A stretch of 64,000 nucleotides of DNA, taken from NCBI GenBank assembly GCA_037388505.1, contig JARRKC010000004.1:248001-312000 (forward strand), read 5' to 3'. Below, piece by piece: positions 17,739 to 26,500 of this stretch; the stretch's first letter is position 1; each line of letters opens with the position of its first letter. Below the pieces are notes generated by a model. That model had not been told where the DNA came from. It made no database searches and saw only the letters and a list, made by a program, of their open reading frames with translations. A program made the position numbers and the translations under genes. The stretch comes from JARRKC01 sp037388505 (GTDB lineage: Bacteria > Acidobacteriota > UBA6911 > RPQK01 > JAPXNP01).

Positions 17739-18635
17739 GTGTATCTCTATTCGGCCTTTGGACTGATCCTTCAATCCGACTTGGAACTTCCTCAACTGAG
17801 GCGGCACGAGGCCTCCCACTCCGAACCCGATGTCCGAATCCGACTGGGGGCCGTTCCCGACCGATTGGAGCATGTCCAGGCTCGAGGACTGCTCTACGAA
17901 ATCTCAGCCGAGGAATTTCGCCTGGGGCTCGATGGCATCGGCAGCTTCTGGGTCCGCAAGGGACATGAGATCATCGTCCGCAGGCATCCGGACTCGGACG
18001 ACGATTCCGTTCGCGTCTTTCTTCTCGGATCGGCTTTCGGGGCCCTGCTTCACCAGCGCGGACTGCTCCCCCTTCATGCCAGTGCCATCGGAGTCGACGG
18101 GGGCTGCGTAGCCTTTGTCGGGCCTTCGGGAAGCGGGAAGTCGACCCTGGCTGCCGCATTCAGCCGGAACGGCTACCCGCTGCTGGCGGACGATCTCCTG
18201 GCCGTCGCTCCGGGGCCCGACGGGTGGGCGAAGGCCTGGCCCTCCTGGCCTCAGCTGAAACTCTGGGGCGACTCGATGCGTCGAGCCGGGCACTCTACGC
18301 GACAGCACCGGAGATTCCGCGGCCTCAAGGGCAGATACGTGGTCCCGGTTTCGGGACCTGTGTCCCACACCGTCCATCCGCTGACCCGGATCTATGTCAT
18401 CGGGAGGGGTGATGACGAGACACTCACGAAGGAGCGAATGACGGGCAGCGATGGACTCGCGGCGTTGATTGCGCACACCTACAGGGCCCAATTCCTGGAC
18501 GGCATGGGACGACGGCCCGATCACTTTCGTCTCTGCACGGAGTTGGGACGAGTGACGGAGATCCATCGGATCCGCAGACCGGGACGGCGTTTCGAGCTGA
18601 AGAAGCTGCAGAAACTCATCGAGGAGGACTGGTAG
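17739..18635 (+). CDS. HPr kinase-like lasso-peptide kinase
   Basis: A 298-residue protein of the HPr-kinase fold. A variable N-terminal region is followed by PLHASAIGVDGG, Walker A GPSGSGKST (residues 128-136) and the LLADDLLAV motif (150-152 acidic pair), as in small kinases encoded in lasso clusters. Characterised relatives in paeninodin-type clusters phosphorylate the C-terminal Ser of the precursor; here the precursor also ends in Ser, so the same reaction is inferred. Start is GTG 21 bases after the precursor stop, without a strong ribosome-binding site. It precedes the sulfotransferase gene by two bases. There is no RRE or PqqD-like domain in it by eye. Confidence 0.85.
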   Translation: MYLYSAFGLILQSDLELPQLRRHEASHSEPDVRIRLGAVPDRLEHVQARGLLYEISAEEFRLGLDGIGSFWVRKGHEIIVRRHPDSDDDSVRVFLLGSAFGALLHQRGLLPLHASAIGVDGGCVAFVGPSGSGKSTLAAAFSRNGYPLLADDLLAVAPGPDGWAKAWPSWPQLKLWGDSMRRAGHSTRQHRRFRGLKGRYVVPVSGPVSHTVHPLTRIYVIGRGDDETLTKERMTGSDGLAALIAHTYRAQFLDGMGRRPDHFRLCTELGRVTEIHRIRRPGRRFELKKLQKLIEEDW

Positions 18636-18637
18636 GA

Positions 18638-19522
18638 TTGACGGGAATCGTGTGGCTGGCCTCCTATCCGAAGAGCGGCAATACCTGGCTGCGGGCCTTC
18701 CTGATGAATTTCTTGGATCCAGGAAAGCGCCCCGTCGATATCAATCAACTCGGGGCAGGCGGTCTGGTCAATTCCCGCGAGCGTTTCGATCTGCTGACCG
18801 GGGTGGAGTCCTCGGACCTTGGCCCGGATGAGATCGCTCGTCTCCGGCCCGAAGTCAATCGGCTGCTCTGCACGGCCTTTGCGGAACTGGAGGACGTCAC
18901 GTTCTCGAAGGTGCATGATGCCTTCACGAGGTCACCCGAATACGGACCTTTCTTTCCGTCCACGGGACGAGCCGTCTACGTGATTCGCAACCCCCTGGAT
19001 GTGGCGCTTTCGTTTTCCTACTTCATGGCACGTTCCCTGGACCGGACCATACGGATGATGGCCAATGAGCACATGACGCTGGGCGCCAAGTGGGGGAGAA
19101 TGCCACCGCAACTACCGCAGCGACTGCGAAGCTGGAGTGGGCACGTCAAGAGCTGGCTGGAGGAATCAGACATGCCCGTCGAGGTACTCCGCTTCGAAGA
19201 CATGAAGGCGGCTCCCTTTGAGACCTTCAGCCGGGCCGTGCGATTCGTCGGGCTCGAACCCGAGCCGCACAGAATCCGCCGGGCCGTGAAGTTTTCCTCT
19301 TTTCAGGAGTTGAAGAGGCAGGAGCGCTCCCACGGCTTCCGGGAACGCGGTCGGGGAGAGGTCTTCTTCCGACGGGGGGAAGTGGGCTCCTGGAAGGACG
19401 AACTCACACGTGATCAGGTTCGTCGGATCGTCTCAGACCACGAAGAGGTGATGAGCCGGTTCGGTTATCTGACTCCTTCCGTCCTCCAGGCAGCAGCAAG
19501 CAAGAGTATCGTTTCAGCATGA
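18638..19522 (+). CDS. Sulfotransferase
   Basis: A PAPS-dependent sulfotransferase of 294 residues. The 5'-phosphosulfate loop is YPKSGNTW (residues 10-17), KVHDAF carries the probable catalytic His93, the 3'-phosphate site is VYVIRNPLDVALSFSYF with Arg117 and Ser125, and the late motif RRGEVGSWKDEL matches the G-x-W-K element. All elements expected for activity are present. The start is TTG two bases after the kinase stop with GAGGAGG upstream. Being inside the lasso operon, its likely acceptor is the peptide (Tyr or Ser) or a late intermediate; this is inferred and the sequence cannot show it. Its stop overlaps an ATG (ATGA) that opens a 38-codon ORF. Confidence 0.92.
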   Translation: MTGIVWLASYPKSGNTWLRAFLMNFLDPGKRPVDINQLGAGGLVNSRERFDLLTGVESSDLGPDEIARLRPEVNRLLCTAFAELEDVTFSKVHDAFTRSPEYGPFFPSTGRAVYVIRNPLDVALSFSYFMARSLDRTIRMMANEHMTLGAKWGRMPPQLPQRLRSWSGHVKSWLEESDMPVEVLRFEDMKAAPFETFSRAVRFVGLEPEPHRIRRAVKFSSFQELKRQERSHGFRERGRGEVFFRRGEVGSWKDELTRDQVRRIVSDHEEVMSRFGYLTPSVLQAAASKSIVSA

Positions 19523-19635
19523 CGACGGAAGACGCATGCTTTCGTCCGGCAGCGCGGGTTATTGCCGGCCCAACGGTGACCAGCCGCGGACCGGCTCGAG
19601 CCTCGGTGAGAACCGGATTGGACCGTTGGCGGTGA
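19519..19635 (+). CDS. 38-codon ORF in the position of the RRE (B1) gene
   Basis: An ATG overlapping the sulfotransferase stop (ATGA) opens a 38-residue frame that ends in a TGA overlapping a GTG (GTGA) in the lasso B2 frame. Both junctions therefore look translationally coupled. It occupies the slot where paeninodin-type clusters carry the small leader-binding RRE protein B1 (about 90 residues). Its beginning, MTTEDACFRPAARVIA, resembles the first strand of PqqD/RRE proteins, but the rest (Arg/Ala/Gly-rich) does not. It could be a truncated RRE gene, a coupling peptide, or chance. Confidence that it makes a functional protein is low. Confidence 0.35.
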   Translation: MTTEDACFRPAARVIAGPTVTSRGPARASVRTGLDRWR

Positions 19636-20096
19636 AAGGAACACATCGATTTCGTCAGTTCCTGGCGCTTTCGCGCTCCGAGCAGAGCGCCTTCGTTGAA
19701 GCCGCTCTGCTTCTGAGCCTGGCTCGAGCGGCGGTTGCATTCGTGCCCTTTCGCAGAATTGCTCAACACATCGGTCGATTCCAGGACGAGACGGAGCCAG
19801 AAGAGAGGTCCGACTGGCTGGAAAAGCGCCGACTCGTCTTCCTGTCTCTCCACAGAGCCTCGCACCATCTCCCCTGGAAGAGTTCCTGCCTCGTCCAGGC
19901 GATTGCCGGTCAGCGCATGCTGTTGAGGCGAGATGTGCCCTCGACGCTCTACTTGGGTTTGGCCCGGGATGCCGATTCCGGGGAGCTGCTCGCCCACGCC
20001 TGGCTGCGATCCGGAGAACAGGTACTGACGGGGGGGAGCGCCAGCGGCGACCGTTACACGGTGGTGGGAAGCTTCACTGCGGGAGACGAGCCTTGA
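19632..20096 (+). CDS. Lasso peptide biosynthesis B2 protease (transglutaminase-like)
   Basis: The leader peptidase of lasso biosynthesis. The core pattern FLALSRSEQSAFVEAALLLS, WKSSCLVQA (Cys86 counted from the GTG at 19632) and LLAHAWL (His122) matches the Cys-His pair of the family. The frame also opens at an ATG at 19536, which would add 32 residues without similarity to the family; the GTG is favoured because it overlaps the preceding TGA and directly precedes the normal family start. The protein lacks the fused N-terminal RRE domain found in many proteobacterial B proteins, so an RRE would have to be supplied separately. Its stop overlaps the TTG start of the cyclase. Confidence 0.85.
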   Translation: MKGTHRFRQFLALSRSEQSAFVEAALLLSLARAAVAFVPFRRIAQHIGRFQDETEPEERSDWLEKRRLVFLSLHRASHHLPWKSSCLVQAIAGQRMLLRRDVPSTLYLGLARDADSGELLAHAWLRSGEQVLTGGSASGDRYTVVGSFTAGDEP

Positions 20097-22024
20097 GCGG
20101 GATCTGCGGTCTTCTCTACCGCGATCGCCGGCCGGTGGCGCCTGAAACCCTGAATAGCATGGTCGCCGCGCTGGCTTGGCTCGGTCCCGATGGCTGCTCG
20201 ATCTGGCGGGAGGGATCGGTCGGATTGGGGCATCTGCTGCTCCGCAACACGCCGGAGTCGCTGCACGAGTCCCACCCCGTCGCGAGTGACGACGGCCGAC
20301 TGACGCTCGTTTCCACGACCCGGATCGATAATCGCGAGGAGCTGCTGGAAGCCTTCGAGGTCCCAAGGTCCGAATGGGGTCAAACGACCGACCCCTGGCT
20401 GTGTCTGAGGGCCTATGAGAAATGGGGGGAGGCGGCCCCTGCACGCATCCTCGGCGACTGGGCCTTCGCCCTATGGGACCAGCGAGAGAAAAAGCTCTTC
20501 CTCGCCCGAGATCAGCACGGTATTCCCGGGATCTTCTACTATGCCTCCGACCGATGCTTCGCCTTCGCCTCGTCGGTCAAAGGGCTGTTCGCCATTCCTG
20601 AGATCCCTGTGCGCCTGGATCAGACCGCGGTTGCAGGCTCCCTTGTCCGGAGGCTGCCGGGCGATCGGACAATCTGGAAGGGAATCCGGCTTCTTCACGG
20701 CTCGAACCAGATTTCAGTCACCCTGGATTCGGTCCGAAAAACCCGTTACTACTTCCTCGAACAGGCGCCTCGTCTCAGACTGGGTTCCGACGAGGAGTAT
20801 CTGGAAGCGTTTCGAGACCGTTTTACCGAGGCCATCCGGTGTCGCCTTCGGCACCTCCGACCGGCCTGTATATCCCTGAGCGGGGGACTGGATTCCGCCT
20901 CGATTGCCGCAATCGCGGCGCAGTTGGTCCAACCCGATCATCTGCGCGCTTTTTGCGCGGTTCCGCTCTTCTCTGCGGAGGCGTTCCTGCCGCGCGGCCG
21001 TCATGCGGATGAGACGCCTTTCGTCGAGGCGATCGCCCACAAGACGCCGAACCTTCGGGTTTCCTACCTCCGCAACCGTCAGGACAGCCCGCTGGAGGCC
21101 TGCCTTCGGGCATCGCGGCTCGCCGATCAGCCCAATGTCGTACCCAACTTTCTGTGGATCCTCGCCTTGAGGAGGCAGGCACAAGCCGAGGGTCTGGGCG
21201 TCGTCTTGACCGGTTTTGGAGGAAACGCGACGATCTCCTGGTATGGCCACGGTACGCTGCTGGACAACGGCAACTGGCACCGGCCGCTGCGGATGTTTGA
21301 TGAGTTCCAGCGATGGCGCAAGAAGGACAATCTCCCCTTTCTCCGGGCACTGTTATCGTGCGCCGTCGGGCCGCTCGTTCCACGCCGGGTCATGCACCGC
21401 CTGAACCTCTGGCGCAACGGCCCGGGATTCGCGTTGAAGAATGCGGTCGTGAATCCTGAACTGGCTCGGAGGCTGCGCCTCGAGGAATGGCTGAATTCGA
21501 CTGTGGCGTCTCCAGCCTGGACCATGAACCCGGATGCCCGCGCCGGCCGTTGCGACGTCCTCAAGCCCGGGGCCTATTCTCCTTCGGCGCGGTCTCTGAT
21601 CGACTCGGCCTATGGGCTTGAATCCCGAGATCCCGCCCTGGATATCCGCATCATGGAGTTCTGCCTCGGAATTCCCGACCGTCTCTACGCCCATGCCGGG
21701 GAGCGGAGACTGCTGATTCGGCGTGCGATGCGGGACCTCCTGCCCGACCTCGTGCTGGAGAACCGGACGCGCGAACTCCAATCCGCCGACATCGCCTATC
21801 GCCTCAAGGAGATTATCCCTGAGCTGAAGACTTCCCTGGAGCGGGTGACAACTTCTCCGGTCTGCAACTACTACCTGAACACCCGGAAAATGCGTGAGAC
21901 TCTCGACAGGCTTGCAGACCATCGACCCTTGGATGCCGATACCAACAGAGATTCGGCCCAGATCCTCCTCCGTGGGCTTGTGGCCGGTGAGTACCTGCGA
22001 GCGACCGAGGACACAAGCCGATGA
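20093..22024 (+). CDS. Lasso macrolactam synthetase (asparagine synthetase-like)
   Basis: The ATP-dependent cyclase that joins the core N-terminus to the ring Asp/Glu. It is 643 residues with an N-terminal glutamine-amidotransferase-like domain and a C-terminal AMP-forming synthetase domain carrying the pyrophosphate loop SLSGGLDS (residues 261-268). The N-terminus reads MSGICG, so Cys is at position 5 and no Cys follows the start; the glutaminase half is therefore probably inactive, as in known lasso C proteins, which need no ammonia. Translation starts at a TTG coupled to the B2 stop. It is the last gene of the operon, followed directly by the inverted-repeat element. Confidence 0.9.
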   Translation: MSGICGLLYRDRRPVAPETLNSMVAALAWLGPDGCSIWREGSVGLGHLLLRNTPESLHESHPVASDDGRLTLVSTTRIDNREELLEAFEVPRSEWGQTTDPWLCLRAYEKWGEAAPARILGDWAFALWDQREKKLFLARDQHGIPGIFYYASDRCFAFASSVKGLFAIPEIPVRLDQTAVAGSLVRRLPGDRTIWKGIRLLHGSNQISVTLDSVRKTRYYFLEQAPRLRLGSDEEYLEAFRDRFTEAIRCRLRHLRPACISLSGGLDSASIAAIAAQLVQPDHLRAFCAVPLFSAEAFLPRGRHADETPFVEAIAHKTPNLRVSYLRNRQDSPLEACLRASRLADQPNVVPNFLWILALRRQAQAEGLGVVLTGFGGNATISWYGHGTLLDNGNWHRPLRMFDEFQRWRKKDNLPFLRALLSCAVGPLVPRRVMHRLNLWRNGPGFALKNAVVNPELARRLRLEEWLNSTVASPAWTMNPDARAGRCDVLKPGAYSPSARSLIDSAYGLESRDPALDIRIMEFCLGIPDRLYAHAGERRLLIRRAMRDLLPDLVLENRTRELQSADIAYRLKEIIPELKTSLERVTTSPVCNYYLNTRKMRETLDRLADHRPLDADTNRDSAQILLRGLVAGEYLRATEDTSR

Positions 22025-22027
22025 ATG

Positions 22028-22349
22028 GGTGACACGCACGAAGCTCGAGCGTAAGTGCCTGCGAATAAAGGCTTCTGGTCCGAGTCTGGTACCTATTCGG
22101 AGATTCATGGGCAAAGCGGGCGTGGTGACGACGGCTTCCAGGCCGTTCTTGGACTGCATGGTGCCGGGACGCGAGCGGGCCCTTTGGGACCGAACGGGGA
22201 TTCGAACGCCTGAGGAGACCCGCCTAGGGCCGCGTAACGGTCCAGCGTCGTCGCCTCGTTTCAGAGTCCTGTTTAAGGCGATCGGTGCCAGACTCGGGAT
22301 GGAAGCCTTTATTCATGGGCACTTACGAAGCCGATACGAGCGTGTCACC
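22028..22349. repeat. Inverted-repeat element after the lasso cluster
   Basis: Two arms of about 69 bases (22028-22096 and 22281-22349) are inverted copies of each other with about 52 matching positions. Conserved blocks are GGTGACACGC, CGTAAGTGCC, GAATAAAGGCTTC and CCGAGTCTGG, separated by diverged spacers. A third partial copy lies at 17392-17432. Between the arms is about 185 bases without a gene, including a tRNA-T-arm-like stretch on the minus strand near 22180-22215. It may be a miniature mobile element or a repeat scar; the interval holds no coding sequence. Confidence 0.75.
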
Positions 22350-22358
22350 GGTTCTTTG

Positions 22359-23276
22359 TCACCGGTTCTTCAGCCAGTCGATCTCTGAACGGGTGGGGGC
22401 AGAGGGTTGTGCTCCCCGCTTCGTGACCGAGAGGGCCGCAGCGGCGCAGGCGAGTCGCGCGGACTCCTCGAGACCCTTGCCCTCCGCCAGTCCGACCGCC
22501 AGAACGCCATTGAAGACGTCTCCGGCGGCCGTCGTGTCGACCGCTTCCACCGGGAAGCTCGGCACGATCCCAGTGAATTCCGGCGAGGAAACGTAGACCC
22601 CACGGGCGCCGAGGGTGATCAATACGGTTGCGATGCCGCTTCGGTGCAGTTTGAGAGCCGCACCATGCGCCTGGCCCGCTTCCGATACCGCGACCCCGGT
22701 GAGCAACTCCGCCTCCGTTTCGTTCGGAGTGATGATGTCGATCAGTCGCAGCAGTTCCCCGTCCAACACCTGAGCCGGAGCCGGGTTCAGAATCACACGG
22801 ACGCGGGCATCGTGGGCAATCCGAGCCGCAGTCCGAACCGTCTCGAGCGGGATCTCGAGTTGCATGAGAATCAGGGCCGCCCCCGAAATCAGGTCGGAAA
22901 CCGCCCGGACGTCGTCGGAAGAAAGGCGGCCGTTGGCGCCCGGCGCCACGGCGATGCTGTTCTCACCACGCTCGTCCACAATGATCAGTGCTACGCCCGA
23001 GGGGGCCTCGGAATCCAGGATGACCCTCGAGACATCGATCCCGTCCTTCCGCAACCCGTCCAGGGCCCGCTCGCCGAACATGTCGGCACCCACGCGAGCG
23101 AGGAAGACCGCACTTCCACCGGCCCGAGCCGCACCGACCGCCTGATTGGCCCCCTTGCCTCCTGCCGCCGTGGAGAACTCACCGCCGAGAACCGTCTCTC
23201 CGGGCCGAGGAATATGGGCAGCCTGGACGATCATGTCCGTGTTGGAGCTGCCGATGACGACGATGGGTCTTTTCAT
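22359..23276 (-). CDS. rbsK: Ribokinase (PfkB family)
   Basis: Phosphorylates ribose, or a related sugar, at O5 using ATP in the cytoplasm. The 305-residue protein shows the PfkB N-terminal signature GGEFSTAAGGKGANQAVGAA and the C-terminal signature DTTAAGDVFNGVLAVGLAEG, with Asp as catalytic base and GAGD-type anion hole. N-terminal IGSSNTDMIVQAAHIPRPGE is typical of ribokinase rather than fructokinase. Start ATG at 23274-23276 has a GGGGAGG site slightly far upstream. No ribose transporter genes are nearby, so its physiological substrate is not certain. It is downstream of the Lhr gene on the same strand with a terminator candidate between them. Confidence 0.88.
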   Translation of the reverse strand: MKRPIVVIGSSNTDMIVQAAHIPRPGETVLGGEFSTAAGGKGANQAVGAARAGGSAVFLARVGADMFGERALDGLRKDGIDVSRVILDSEAPSGVALIIVDERGENSIAVAPGANGRLSSDDVRAVSDLISGAALILMQLEIPLETVRTAARIAHDARVRVILNPAPAQVLDGELLRLIDIITPNETEAELLTGVAVSEAGQAHGAALKLHRSGIATVLITLGARGVYVSSPEFTGIVPSFPVEAVDTTAAGDVFNGVLAVGLAEGKGLEESARLACAAAALSVTKRGAQPSAPTRSEIDWLKNR

Positions 23277-23436
23277 GAGTATTCTCTGCCTCCCCTTTCT
23301 CCATCGCCTGGAAGACTCGAGCAGGAGACCTAATCGACCCCATGTCCGCGGCGATTTCCCAGCACCGGCCGCCCCTTCGGGGCTTCGGCGATCATGGGGG
23401 GTGCCGAACCGCCCAGGGCTCCGAAGTCCCCCTGGC

Positions 23437-23462
23437 TAAAATCAGAACGTCCCTCCGGGACG
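23437..23462 (-). terminator. Candidate terminator downstream of lhr
   Basis: On the minus strand CGTCCC-GGA-GGGACG forms a perfect 6-bp stem with a three-base loop, followed by TTCTGATTTT. It lies about 65 bases beyond the helicase stop. Confidence 0.5.
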
Positions 23463-23528
23463 CCTGGCGGTGGCGAAACCCTGAATCCCCGGAACTCGAA
23501 ACCGGGAACCAGGAACCTCACCGCGAGT

Positions 23529-26500
23529 TTACCGCAGAGCCGGGGCCGAGTCCGCCTGCGGGAGGCCGTTCTTGAAGGTGAGGAGGGTTTCCGGACGGGA
23601 CCTTACCTTTTCCCCCGGCAGGACGATCCCGATCAAATTGAGGGGATCGGCCGCGGAGATCGTGATCGACTCGTCCTCAGCTTCACGCCGGCGCACGCGA
23701 CGCAGTGCGTCGACCGCCTCGGGGAGGGCGTACTGTTCTCCGGCGAATCCGGCGACGAAGCGCCCTCCGCGGATTTCTCCACGGGCTTCGCGCCTACGGT
23801 AGATTCGAACCAGATCCCACCAGGACGGCACGATGCCTTCGCGCTGCAGTAAGGATTTGAAGACGACGCCCCAGCGGCGCAGTAACTGGACGGCGAAGAA
23901 TTCGACATCCGTAGCACCCGAGACCGGAGCCGAAGGCATCTTCGGAGTGTGACTTGCCGGCCTCGCATCGCCAGAGGCACCCGAACTTCCCTGACCTCCG
24001 GCGGGCCTCGGGAAGTCCAGCAGGCTCCAGCGGCTCATTGCGGGCGCCGGCCGACGCTTCTTCGCGGCCAGCCGGTGGCGGCTGACCAGGCGTCTCTTGG
24101 GATCGATCAGACTGCGCAGGTTATCGAACGAGTCCGCCGTTGCCAGCCCTAGCGTCACCAGCTCCCACAAACCGAGTTCGACCTCGACGGGCAGCCGACC
24201 GGTGGCTCGGACCAGATCCCCGACGAAGCTCGCTCCCCAGTGTTCGAGTGCCTCCAGCACCTCGCGGGCCGCATGGGTGAGCTGCGACCGTCGTTGATCC
24301 TCTCCGCTTCTCCGCAGCTGGAGAAATTCGCCGACCTGCTGCCTCTCGAAGAAGCTGATCGGAGCCAGACGGGTCGGCCGGACCGCCCGACTCTCGGATT
24401 CCTCGGACTGGGCCTCCGGCACGCTGAGCCTGCCCCAGACGAACTGTCCCGACAAACAGAGCCCATCCAGTATCGCCGGCTCGTAGCCCGCGATCCGTCG
24501 AGCCAGGATCACCGGCTCCCAGGCAGCGGCCGGTGCCTCGAATCCCTGCAGCTGATGCAGAATCAGGCGGAGACCGGTGGCCCCATGCAGCCGCGCGCCA
24601 GGTACGACATGCTGCCACTGAAAGAGAAAACGCATGAAGTCGGCACGTGACACGGGCTCGATGTCGCGGCGCAGACGCCCAAGTGTCAGCCGGTGGATTC
24701 GAGACAGAATCCGGCGATCGCACCACTCGACCACCTCACACCCGGGAGTAAACTTGCCCCTCAGGACCTGCCCTTCCGCTTCTAGAGCAGCCAATGCCCG
24801 ACGCGCCGTGTCGTCAGGAAGCGCCAACCACCGAGCGAGCTGCGGTGCCGTGAAGGGTCCGCTCGACTCCAGCCGGCCGCGGACCAGCTCGCGGGCCGCT
24901 TCATCCGGGCCCAGCGAACGATCCCGCTCCCAGAGGCCGGCCAGACGATCCCGCAGTTCCGTGTCACCCAGCCCAGGTATGCACTCCGGTGGATACAGCC
25001 TTTCAATCAGAGCGGCGCGTTCAGCCGCCAGCCAGAAACACGACGGCTCCTCCTCCCCACTCTCCGGACCGGGCGAGATAACCATGCGAAAAGCCCTTCG
25101 CTGCTCCTCCAACTCGAGCAAAAAGCGATCGGCCGCCGGCAATTCCTCTTCCCGCATCAGCCCAAGACTCAACAGGGCGTCGTGGACTTCGTCGGCCGAT
25201 TCCAGCGATGGGGCGCACTCTTCCACGGCCTGTCGAACCCCCGCGGGGTCCAGCGTCCCGAACTGCTCCATTTCCTCCCGGGTCAGAGTCCGCCGGCTGT
25301 AGACCGCTCGGGCCCGTCGCTCCTCGAGCGGCGCGTCATCGAGAAAAGCATAAGGGTTGGCGTTCAAGATTTCGTGACTCAACGGAGACGGTTCCCGAGT
25401 GTCGATGGCAACGCCCTGAATGCCGCCCCCTTCCAGAGCCCGCAAGACTGAGAGCCATCCCTCGACATCCATGGCCTCCGTGAGACAGTCTCGTATCGTC
25501 TCGGCGACCAGTGGATGATCGGGAATCCGGCGATCGCCCGTGATGTTTTCCAGACAGGCCGCTGACTCCGGGAACACCGAAGCGAGCAGATCATCCGAGC
25601 GGATCCGTTGAAGCTGAGGAGCCACCTTCCGGCCGTGGGAGAACCGCAGGATGGCCAGCGCGCGGGAGACGTTCCAGCGCCAGCGAGTAGCGAACATCGG
25701 GGCATCCAGCATGGCCTGGATGAGAAGATCGACCGCTGTCCGGGATGACAGAAACGAGAAGACACTATCGAGCGGGAAGCTGTGCTGATCGCTCAGCGAG
25801 AGCAGCAACCCGTTCTCTGTGGCGGCCGCCTGCAGCTCGAAATTGAAGGAGCGACAGAATCGCTTGCGCAGGGCCAGGCCCCAGGCACGATTGATGCGAG
25901 CCCCGAACGTAGAATGCAGGACCAGCTGCATTCCGCCGGATTCGTCGAAAAAACGCTCGGCAACGATGCAGTGCTGAGTCGGAAGGCATCCCAGGGCGGC
26001 CCGCCCACTCTGCACATAGGCCACGACCTGCTCGGCTCCCCTTTGGTTCAGGCCGCAATGTTCCATCAGCCAGGGCAGTGCCTTCCCTCCCTCCCTGACG
26101 ACGATCTCCCGCAATTCTGAGACGGCTTGAGAGAGCTCATCGGTTCGGCCCGGTGCTTCTCCACGCCAGAAGGGGATGGTCGGCGGCGCACCACCCGCGT
26201 CCTCGACGCGGACCACTCCGGACTCGACGCGCCGGATGCGCCAGGACGCATTGCCCAGCAGGAAGATGTCACCTTGCGAGCTCTCAGCCGCAAAGTCTTC
26301 GTCCACGTCCCCGACGACCAGTTCCTCGGGATCCGCCTTGACGAGAAAGTTGGCGTTATCGGGAATTGCACCGCCTGAGGTCACGGCAGCCAGTCGGGCA
26401 CCGCGCCGTCCACGGATGCGACCCTGGATGCGGTCGCGGTGAAGCAGAGCTCGTTTGCGCCCTTGCCGCCCCGTGAAACCTTCTGCCAGCATCGCCACAA

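Noticed and set aside
17722..17741. A GTG at 17722 as an upstream start for the kinase gene
   Set aside because: It is out of frame with the kinase; the GTG at 17739 is the only in-frame start near the family beginning.
19536..19631. N-terminal extension of the B2 protein from the ATG at 19536
   Set aside because: The extra 32 residues have no similarity to B2 proteins, and the GTG at 19632 is coupled to the preceding stop; not excluded, but less likely.
22165..22240. A functional tRNA gene on the minus strand
   Set aside because: Only a T-arm-like end is seen; the T-stem does not pair well and no matching 5' acceptor strand is present. Kept only as a possible remnant.
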